A stretch of DNA of 64,000 nt. Source: Tetradesmus obliquus. Taxonomy: Eukaryota > Chlorophyta > Chlorophyceae > Sphaeropleales > Scenedesmaceae. Of this stretch, positions 55,201-64,000 are shown in pieces (position 1 is the stretch's first letter; the number at the start of each line of letters is the position of its first letter). Under the pieces are notes generated by a model that saw only the letters and a program-made list of their open reading frames with translations, had not been told where the DNA came from and did no database searches. Location: NCBI GenBank assembly GCA_030272155.1, contig CP126194.1, positions 2,657,501-2,721,500 on the forward strand. The letters run 5' to 3'. A program made the position numbers and the translations under genes.

Positions 55201-56004
55201 GCACGCACCACCAAAGCAGGCGCATGCAGTGGCGCGCCCAACACCGCCATCACAAGCCTGGTCCCTGTTGCACCGACAAGCCGCCCCACCCAACCACCCA
55301 GCACACGTCACGCGGCTGTAAGCTCAATGTGTATGTAATATGCACTTCAGTCTTGACTACTCCTTGGCCAAACAAGCATCTTCCGTGGCCTGCAGCCCCT
55401 GCTTGGAGCCAGTGAGGCACCATGACAGCATCCGGCATTGCATACACCACCTCCACACACCACCTCCACACACAATAATAAGTGGGTCCACTTATTATTC
55501 ACACCACCTCCACACACCACCTCCACACACCAACATGCACCTTGTTGCCAGCCATGGGTGCTGCCCCTGCAGTGGCCCCGTGCGGCTGCTGCCCTTGTGG
55601 CAGTGCAGTGCCCTGCTGGATGCACCCAAGGCAGCCTCGACATGGGAGCAGTGAGTGACTATTCCTGCAGAAGCTGGCGCTCCATGCAACATACAAGCCT
55701 AGAGCCTGACACAAATCGAAATGTATCGGCTGTGCAGCCCATAACACATGCCACGTCCCGCTGTCATGTATGCCTGTGCGCAACGCGCCAGCATGTGCAG
55801 CACAGGGCCCAGTCAGGCTCCCTGCTCCTGCAACATCATCAATGCTGTAGCCTCAGGCTGTGTCTTACTAGCCGTCTGTATACACGCTGCATATGCAAAA
55901 TGCGCGCCAGCTGATGCACAACACAAACACCAGCCAGGCTCCCTGCTTCGACCATCATTATTACTAATCATTACTGATGAATGCTGCAGCCGCTGCCGCA
56001 TATG
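52282..56004. other. Intergenic between convergent sucrose synthase and P450 genes
   Basis: About 3.7 kb that should contain both 3' UTRs. Open frames on both strands are Cys/His/Thr-rich and show no family-like sequence. A local duplication of GCATGTTGGTGTG lies at about 53178–53220. A palindrome with flanking repeats lies at 55444–55535. I see no gene. Confidence 0.5.
55444..55535. repeat. Palindrome flanked by direct CACCACCTCCACACA repeats
   Basis: AATAATAAGTGG at 55474–55485 and its complement CCACTTATTATT at 55488–55499 are separated by GT. On each side CACCACCTCCACACA-type units occur twice (about 55446–55473 and 55500–55532). The AT-rich palindrome inside a C/A-rich repeat looks like a small inserted hairpin element. 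Confidence 0.85.
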
Positions 56005-59000
56005 TCACTCCCGCTCCTGCACCGTCACCGCCAGCCCCTGCATCATGGGCAGGGAGGTGCTGAACACGTAGTCAACCTTGGCCCCTGGCTGCACCTGGCT
56101 GAACTTGAAGCGAGCCAGCAGCCCCGCCAACACATACACCTGCAGACAGACATGCAACAGGCAGCAGATCGTGAATAATCCTCGCTGGCACAAACAGTGC
56201 TTCAGTGGGGCACGCAACAGGCAGCAGCATACGCTGGGCCCTGCTTGGTCTGCTGGCATGCATGACGCGTCTCTGCAAGCACAGTCGACAACGTGAATGC
56301 GCAGCCACTGTGGCACGGCCCGCAGTGCAGCTGTCGTTGTTTGGCGCGACGCATGCTGTACAGCAGATGCAGCCCATCGAACGCACGCCACCCGCACGCA
56401 CCCCTTCCAGCTCTGCCAGGCGCTGGCCCAGGCAGAGGCGCGGCCCTGCATGGAAGCTCAGGTAGCTGTAGGGCGAGGGCATGGAGTCCATCGACAGCCA
56501 GCGCGACGGCCTGCAGCCACAGCACAGCACAGCACAGCACAGACACAGCGCAGTAGACGAGCAGCAGAGAGGCACAGCTGAGGTTAGCGAAGGCTAGCCT
56601 GTGTGGTGGCGGGCGTCAGCGCGAAGCGACATAAACTAAGTATAGGATCATTGTATCCCTCGGAAACCGAGCGCATGACTGACCCGTGTGCCACGGCCTG
56701 CCCTGTTACTGCGCAGCGTGCAGAGGCAGCAGCAGCTGGCACGCAGTCCTTTCCTGCATGCAGCTGCAGCGTGCCAGTGTGCCATAAACTTGTGATCCAA
56801 GCAGCCAGCAGCCCCCCACCTGAACTCCTCTGCGTCTGGCCCCCAGAAGCTCTTGCTGCGGTTGACCACGTAGGGCGAGTACAGCACCTGGCAGCCCGCA
56901 GGGATGGCGCTGCCGTCAGGCAACGTGTTGGCGCGCACAGCAAACTTGAGGTTCTGCGTGTAACGGCGGCAGGCGGCAGCAGCAGCAGCTTGGTGCAATG
57001 CACACATAACCCTATCCAGACGTGGCGACCTGTGGGAGCTGGAGCCATGGGGAGACGGTTTGAGCCACAGCGGCACGAGCGCTGTGTGCGATGGCATGCA
57101 GAGCCAACACTAGAAGCACCATGCACACCCTAGCACTGACACGTGGCTGGGCACTGCAGCCGCGGCAACAGAAGCTACATGGACGCTGCACCTGCCTGAT
57201 CCGCGGAGCCCTGTCTCTGCAACAAGGCGAGCTGTATCACACAAAGTCAACCAGCCGCTGCTCGGGGACTCAATCGCACCCCAAGTGATACCACGTTCAA
57301 TGTGATAATCGTTATTGATCAACAACCAATCAGCCACCGCCACTCACCGCAGGCACTGAGGGGTGCAGGCGCAGCGCCTCCAGGAAGCAGGCGCGCGTGA
57401 AGCGCAACTGCCGCACCTGCTCGTAGCTGGGGTGCACAGCCTGCCTGCTGCTGCTGCTGTCCGCTGGCAGCGGCCCCAGCACCTCCCGCAGCTCCTGCAG
57501 CAGCTGCTGCTCGGCAGCGGGGTGCTGCAGCAGCTCGTACAGCGTCCAGGAGAGGGCCTGGGTGTGTTGCGGGTGGCATAAGCACGGCATAGTGTTGTTA
57601 GCAAATACATATGAGCAACAGATGGGTGTCAGGCAAGGGGTATTTACATGGCTAGAGCTGGGTTGCGGGCGGACAAGGGGTGACTCCTGCTTGCTGTGAG
57701 AGTGTCGCAGCAGCTTAGACAGTGTCTAGCAGCTTGCGCGCTAGAGCCGGCATCACCAAATGGGGGAAGGCGCTGCAATTGGCCAGCGTCTGTATTGTCT
57801 AAACACGTACACCATACAATCAACAACCAGTACGGCGCTGCAAGACTGCAGAAATGCATGCAATTGCCTGGCAGCTGCACCCCACCTGCGCTGTCGTGTC
57901 GCGCCCAGCGATGATGAAGTTGATGACTGTATCCACCAGCTCCTTGTCATTCAGCGGCTTGCCGTCCACACCTTTCGCAGCCATGAACAGTGACAGCAGG
58001 TCCTGTGCGCTGTTGTCATCCTCCTCCTCCTCTTGCTGCTCTTTCATAGCTGCTGTCTTTGCTGCACCTGCTGCGGCATCTGCGCCTGCCGCTGCGTCTG
58101 CTGCCTGCTGTTGGGCCAGCAGCTCGCGGCGCTGCTGCACGATGTCATGCGCAAAGCCGTGGATGACGCTGCAGCAGGCGTTGAGCTGTGACCGCTTGCC
58201 ATTGAGCAGCTCCGTGAGCCGCCAGCCGGGGCTAGTGAAGCGCTGCACGCAGATCTGCAACAGCCAGCAATGCATGGCGCAGCGTTGCACGAAAGACACA
58301 GCAGCAACAGCAGCGGCGTCACAAGGAGTAGGATGGAACAGTTGGCGTGTTGTTGCGCATCATATGGCACCATGCAGGCTCTGCCGTCTCAGCAGCCTGC
58401 AGACAGACCACATGTGGCTGGGGGCGGCACATCTTGATGGGTGCTGCATGACGTCTTAAGTGTGTGGCCCGCTAGAGGGCAGCGCTGCATCTGCAAGGCT
58501 AGTGTAACAATGATTCAATTACCTACTGGCACCCTGTGCCACAGGCTGTCCTGCAGGCAGCTGAAACCCAGCCAATCCCTGCATGTCGTTGTTGCAGCAG
58601 CAGCAGCTGCTGCAGTAGCAGCAACTCACCACTTGCGCCGTGTCAAAGGCCACCGCAAAGGGCACCTTGGCGTCGCTGCTGGCGAGGCAGCCCAGCTGCA
58701 CGCCAAACCCAATCTTGCCAAATGAGTCCAGCGTGAAGCGGTACATGAGGTCATGCAGGTCAATGGGGGTGCTGGAGGCTGCTGCTGCTGCCATGCTCGC
58801 GGAGAGGATGTCCATGTGCTCCGCAAACACCTGGCTCATGTAGCGCTTGAAGCTGCAGCAGCAGCGGCAGCAGCAACACCAGCAGCAGCACACGTTTGGT
58901 TTATAGCAATGGCTGCTGCAAGTCGCTGCACCACAGGTACGCGGGCTGCCAGCTCTCCATCTACTGGCACAGCTGCAGAGCCTTGTTTCCATGCTGTTCA

Positions 59001-59755
59001 ATGTATACATAGTGCAGCAGCTTGTCCTGCAATGCAGTCAGCAGCAGCTGAACTGGCAGCAGTGGCTGCAGCGCCTCACCCCTTCACGCTGAAGATGTGT
59101 GTTGCCAGCTTGCGCTGCCACAGCCAGTGGGGGCCGTCACTGGTGAAGATGCCATGGCCCAGCACAGGGCCAAAAGTGGCAAAGAAGTGGCTGCCCTTCA
59201 CCCAGTTGTGCATCTCCGTTTTGAGGATATACTCGATGCTGCACGCAGCAACGGAGGCGACAGGTTGCAGCGAGTGACGTGGTGACACCCTTTGCTGGTC
59301 TTGGCTGCCGCCTGCTGCTGAAATTGCCAACGAACATGACATTCACATGCACAATTACAGCAGCTGCCAGTGACATGGAAGCTGCATAATATACCGCTCA
59401 CTTACCTGGTGGGATCAGTCACTACGAACCAGGTGGGCAGCAGTGGCACTGTGAAGCAGTATGTCTTCCAGCCCATGCGTGTGGCACCTTCCAGGATCCA
59501 GTCATGGAACCTGTGCTGGTTCTGCAGCAGCTGGATCATGTGCCCGATCAGAGGCTTGCCTCCAGGCAGCAGCTGCACATTGCCTGTCCTGCAGCCCACT
59601 GCTGTCCTCCAGTAGTACGCAACGAGCAGCACCAGCGTAGCCAGGCCAATGGCCAGGTATGTGTTGCATAGCTGGGCGTCTCCTGATGCCCCTGGATTCG
59701 CTGTGAACGGGTTTGAGAAGGCAGGCCTGATGAAGGCCAGCGTGTCTGTCCCCAT
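56005..59755 (-). CDS. Cytochrome P450, CYP86-clan-like (probable fatty acyl hydroxylase)
   Basis: A haem monooxygenase, probably anchored in the ER membrane. Eight exons: 59755–59406, 59238–59080, 58852–58630, 58254–57886, 57557–57348, 56953–56820, 56510–56402, 56139–56005; 1,689 nt, 562 aa. The ATG at 59755 precedes a membrane anchor at about residues 30–50 (LAIGLATLVLLVAYYW). Other blocks: VTDPT; SIEYILKTEMHNWVKGS; GHGIFTSDGPHWLWQRK; the I-helix oxygen-binding AGRDTT; the K-helix EALR (E-x-x-R); the meander-region PSRW; and the haem-binding FHAGPRLCLG with its Cys ligand. The K-T-x-F/M-x-N-W/Y-x-K-G and DGIFxSDGxxWxxQRK blocks are typical of CYP86/CYP94/CYP704 omega-hydroxylases. An Ala/Gln/Glu-rich insertion lies before the I-helix in exon 4. 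The substrate is not deducible. Confidence 0.92.
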
Positions 59756-60767
59756 CTTGTGGTGCTGGTGTTGATATGGCTGTTGCAAGTGGAGCAAGGG
59801 TAGGCGCACAGTGTGCAGTGCTCGGCCTCTATAAGTGCATCAACAACGATCGTCACGCTTTGTGCGAGTAAGCGCTACGGTGATGCGGGCGGTTGTGCTG
59901 ATTGTGCAAGCTGAGTGTGCAGGCGTGCATCACCAATCACCGCCAGATCAAACTGTCTGAATTCCATGCATGCTAAAAGTCCGTAGCAGTCAGGCCAGCC
60001 ACCGTTTCAACGCCAAGTAAAGTGCGCGAAATCGCCCGTTATGAGTGACCCCAACACAAGTGTGACCAGTGACCCTTGCCCTAGGGTGACAGGGCTTGCC
60101 CTGACCCGCAGCAAGCCGTCCTCCTCGACAGCTCTTGTCAATTCACCCTTCATCAGCAGCTGCATGTGTCATCTGTGCGTCGTGCGTGACCGGTGCATTG
60201 TCAAGTGTGGTATGAGCTGCCGTGAAGTTGAAGCGGCCTCAGGACCAGGCTGGTCAGGGCACATACGCCGTGCATGGACTTGCCAATTATGTCTGAAGCA
60301 GCCGACGCCAAGTCCCTGGCACCAAAATGGTTTCAATGCTGTGGTTCACAATGCCGAAAGGCACGCAGCAACCCTCTTCCCAGGCCAGCCCTCCCCAGGC
60401 CAGCAAGGCTGGCCGCCAGCCAACAAATCATACATGGTTTGCAGCTGTGCCGAGCTGGCGGCCTCACATATTAAACAGACCAACAAATCAGCCATCGTCG
60501 ACAGGAAAATAGCGCCAGCTGCGCTCTCAGAAACGCATGGCATGTCCTTTACGGCACAATTTGATCACGGGGCAGCCACAGCACAATGTCTCAGTGCCAT
60601 GACCGCCACATCTGCTGGCGCTAAAGGCCAACATGATACACTAAGTCAAGCTACAGCAGCAACGCTGTCAGCCCTGCACTCCACAAGACCACAACCAGCA
60701 CCACTGCATTTGCTGGGAGCTGCCAGTGGTACCCACAAAACCACAACGTATCTGTGTTGCACGGCTG
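59756..60767. other. Intergenic: P450 promoter side and RIB43A 3' flank
   Basis: Both flanking genes are on the minus strand. A plus-strand open frame of about 250 codons (60041–60796) overlaps the 3' end of the RIB43A gene in antisense and has no recognisable domain, so I do not call it. Confidence 0.5.
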
Positions 60768-63508
60768 TCAGCGATGGCTGGTGCCAAACTGCTTGAAGTA
60801 GCTGTCGCTGACCTTGTTGGCGTAGGTCTCCTTGATCTGCGCATCGCGTGCCGCCTTCTCCTCCACCTGCCTGCGCAGCACCTCCGCTGCTGCCGCTGCC
60901 TGCTTGCGCCTGAAGTCGTCTGCGGCCTGGGCCTGTGGCAAGCAGGGTGGCGGCAAGCACGGATGGTGTCAAAAGCGCTTTCTTTAGGCACATGCAGCAG
61001 CTGTGCAGAAACCTGTAAAAGCCCAAACCTGACCTAGACCAACCGATTCAGCATGCTTGGTTTGTCAAATGAAAGCGGCACATTAACGCAGCCACTTTGC
61101 AGGCCTCTCACCTGCTGCATGACTGCCTTGTGGACCCTGTGCTGCTCTGCTGCTGCTGCAGCCTCCTCCTCCGCCGCCTGCGCTGCTGCCGCGCGCCGCG
61201 CCAGCACCTGGCCCAGCTGCTCCTGCGCGATGGCCTCGCGCTGCGCTGCACTCATGCCCTTCCAATGGTCCTTGCGCACCTGGCAGCACAACGGAGCAAG
61301 CACATACAGCTCTTACCAGGAAAGCCACACATGCTGCTGAGTTCCTAATCATGCATGTTGGTGCGGCATCACCCCTGATTTGCTGTGCCAATGTGCATGT
61401 TTGTTAAGTTTGCAGTGAAGGTGGCTTGTATGTGTTGTGTATGCACGACTAGCTTCAGCAATGCGTGCTGCTGCCGTGCTGCTGGCGCACCCGTGCTGGT
61501 GACATGGCGGATGCCGCCTGCTGCGGGTCCTCATTCAGCCAGGGGTCCGCCTTGGCTGCCTCCAGCTCAGCCAGCTTGGCCTGCACGCAGCAGCAAGCAC
61601 GCACACGACAGCAAGCATTCAACTGGCTTTCCATATACTGTGCTTGAGCGTCTCTGGTGTTCATGGCCCACACAGGAGGTGATAGTGCGTGTGACAGACA
61701 GGCTGCCTGGCCCTACGTCAAGTGTGTTTTACAGCAGTTGTGCGTCATACATGTCAGTGACATGCAACCATCATCATGGGGCTGCGGTTGCTGCACACAT
61801 GTACGCGAGTGACAACCCATGTGGCAGCCCACCTGCAGCTCCTGCTGGCGCTCCGCGTCCCTCTTGGCTGCCTGCAGCTGGCGCAGCTCCGCGTTGGCGG
61901 CTGTGATCTGGCGCGCCAGCTCAGCGCGCGCTGCAGCCTCCACACTCATCAGCGAGCACTGCAGCGAGTCCAGGCCCCTGCAGCAGCAGCCAAGTTGAGG
62001 TGTCAGCAAACCAGCGCACTGACTCCCCACAAGATGCATGGTACCAGCATGAGAAGCGGTCATGCACCACCGCAACGCTCGCGGCAGCGTCATACAAGCT
62101 CGAACAGCAGCACACATGAGGGTACGGCTGTGCTGTCTGCAACGAAAGTCCTCGTGTTGCTGGCAACAGCCAAATGCTTGGACACATGACCCTGCCAGAT
62201 TCGCTCAACAGCACGGTGTGCCTCGTACCTGATGGTAGCCCCAAGCTCAAACTTCTCCTCCTGCTCCTGCTGCTTCTGCTGCTTCTTGGCTGCCGTCTGC
62301 TCGTCCCACCAGGCCTTGCACTGCTCCATCTGCGCTGCTGTGCGCTCACCAACCTGCACAACCGCAACAAGCAGGCGTCATGAGTGGAGCAGCACCTGCT
62401 GGAGATCACCAGCCTGCAGACAGCTATGTCACTCCAGGCGCCAGGTGCTAGCTGGTGCTTCCGCTCGTGCGCACATCTGGGTTCATCATCACCCGCAGCA
62501 TCACCAGCACCTGCACTGTCTTCCGCACTGGCCCTGCACTGCGCTGAGGCATGCTCTTCTCATCTAGACGGAAGCGCTGTCCCAGCCAGCTCACCGTCAA
62601 GTCCTCGCCAGCAAACTTCTGCAGCGATGCCGGGCCGCAGCGCGGGTCATCGTCACCCAGCCGTGCTGGCAGCTCCTGGCGCTTGGCATCTGGGCGGTTC
62701 AGGTCCCACTCACGTGTAGTGGATTTGCCCTGTGAGACATAGGATGCAATGTGCAAAGGCAGCTGAGCAAAGGCTTCTGCAGGTGTGGCTGCAGCTACCC
62801 CTCAGGCTGCAACATGGTGCGTCTGCCCTGTGTGTTGTGGTGCACTGGAAGGCCGTGCCGGCACTGCTGCTGGTAACATGCTGTCTGACAGCATGGTGTC
62901 ATTGTCTTGGGCATGTAACAGCCTGCATTTGTATTGGCCTACCTGGCATGTGGTCCTGAAGTCGTGCACCTCCCTGTCCCAGGTCTTCCTCAGTGAGGCA
63001 GCGTCCAGCTGGTTCATGGTCATCATGCCGATATGAGAGGAGGTGGCTTCAGCATGATGCCTGCATCACAGTCAAGCCGAAACAATTGCAGGTAAAGCCG
63101 TAAGCCCATGTAACCCAGGCCTGTTGCAGCCAACCGCTGCCTAGCCGACTCACCCTTCACAACAAGACGTCTTTTTGCCAGCACACTGGCAGCTTGTGGC
63201 GAAGCCAAACCACAATGGACATGCAAAGTGACAGCACGCCTGGCACTCACAGCTCAACTGCCTGTTCAGCAGCTTTTCTTTGCTTCTTCTCCTCCACTTG
63301 TGCATTCAGTGCTTCAACATCCACCTGCGGGTGAGGCACATGTTCTTGTGGGCCACTGCGTATGCAACAGCGTATACGTAGGCGTGTCACTAGTACCACC
63401 TCCTTCCTCATGCCTGGCAGCCCTTACCCCTATCAGCCTCTGCTTGGCGTTCATAACCCTGTCCAGTCGGGAAGGGTCTGCTGCGTTGCCGGCCGAGGCC
63501 CTACCCAT
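60768..63508 (-). CDS. RIB43A-type flagellar protofilament ribbon protein
   Basis: RIB43A proteins are coiled-coil microtubule inner proteins of axonemal doublets. Nine exons: 63508–63428, 63324–63251, 63060–62943, 62729–62595, 62353–62229, 61977–61833, 61580–61491, 61279–61112, 60932–60768; 1,101 nt, 366 aa, close to the family's usual length. Diagnostic blocks: NAKQRLIG followed by VDVEALNAQVEEKKQRKAAE; LPARLGDDDPRCGPASLQKF and AGEDL, the strongest family signature; charged coiled coil (AELRQLQAAKRDAERQQELQ); and DPWLNEDPQQAASAMSPARV, KDHWKGMSAAQREAI. The ATG at 63508 gives MGRASAG just before the conserved start. Introns are all GT–AG. The gene implies that the organism keeps parts of a flagellar axoneme. 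Confidence 0.93.
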
Positions 63509-64000
63509 TTTGCTTGCTTTTGCTTGCTGCTTGCTGCTGCTTGTTGTCTCTCCACACCCGCTCTGTAGGTGTCTCAGCCTTAAATAAACTATTTACGTTT
63601 AATTTAATATTATTAAATTGTCGGCTGCTGCTGTCCGGTGTCAAGCGGGCATGAAAGACGTCGAGTTCTTTTTGTTCAAGCCTTCAGGCTACAGGCAGTG
63701 CAACGACTGAACTAGACCCCCTCGTGCTTTTGCAAATCACAAGGTACGGGACAGTAAATTTGAATCAAATTTGTGTACATCACTTATTACAATGGCAGTT
63801 GTCATTTACTACTGACGGTCAGGGGTTATCCCCCCAAGGAATCGTATAACCAGGCCAAGATCACGGTGTGCGTGCATCTCGTGCACAGTGCTTTTTGGCG
63901 ATTGTTGCTTTTGGAACCTGACAACGGTTATCGCTGGCCGCCCGCGAACATATCGACACATCACCCGCGACAAGGATTAGCAGTCAATTCAACTGGGCGC
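63509..64000. promoter_or_regulatory. Upstream region of the RIB43A gene
   Basis: Promoter and 5' UTR sequence is expected here. An AT-rich patch (TTTAATTTAATATTATTAAA at about 63598–63617) stands out in an otherwise GC-rich window. No gene seen. Confidence 0.4.

Noticed and set aside
60041..60796. Plus-strand open frame of 251 codons beginning with ATG
   Set aside because: Overlaps the RIB43A stop region in antisense, low complexity, no domain seen; probably chance.

Overview
This is nuclear DNA from a green alga. The genes are broken into many short exons with GT–AG introns, the codons are GC-rich, CAG/CTG trinucleotide runs are everywhere, and the gene set is plant-like (TORTIFOLIA1/SPIRAL2-type protein, CYP86-clan P450, sucrose synthase) plus a flagellar ribbon protein. 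A chlorophycean alga, possibly of the Scenedesmus/Tetradesmus type, fits best. That placement is inference from style and content, not from a search.

Layout from left to right. (1) 1–2705, minus: N-terminal part of a TORTIFOLIA1/SPIRAL2-like HEAT-repeat microtubule protein, running off the window. (2) 3860–9985, minus: a complete MCM6 replicative helicase subunit in 13 exons (916 aa) with a Gln-rich insertion. (3) 10787–25576: three plus-strand members of an F-box/leucine-rich-repeat family. The first is frameshifted, the second (14455–16827) is intact, and the third carries a frameshift and an in-frame stop that may instead be a splice acceptor. They share a duplicated upstream module. Between the second and third lies a minus-strand secreted protein with a WSC-like N-terminus and a GH16-like domain (18114–21325). 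(4) 27600–36676, plus: an E1 subunit of the 2-oxoglutarate/2-oxoadipate dehydrogenase family in at least 21 exons. (5) 37966–52281, plus: a sucrose synthase in 18 exons (896 aa). (6) 56005–59755, minus: a cytochrome P450 in 8 exons (562 aa). (7) 60768–63508, minus: a RIB43A-type flagellar protofilament ribbon protein in 9 exons (366 aa).

Exon chains were built by hand from protein-family conservation plus splice consensus. For MCM6, sucrose synthase, P450 and RIB43A the exon lengths sum to an exact multiple of three with an open frame throughout, which supports those models strongly.

The most unusual signal is in the introns of the dehydrogenase and sucrose synthase genes. Again and again a piece of an exon edge, with its splice-site AG|GT, has been tandemly copied into the neighbouring intron, leaving one to four decaying exon ghosts (for example four copies of the start of sucrose synthase exon 2, a 113-bp array made from the end of exon 7, and an 80-bp array made from the start of exon 10). 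This looks like an active process of intron growth, and perhaps intron birth, by tandem duplication across splice sites. A second pattern is the placement of CTG-repeat tracts directly before 3' splice sites. I see no operons, CRISPR arrays, rRNA or convincing tRNA genes. The genes are functionally unrelated housekeeping and accessory loci rather than one pathway.
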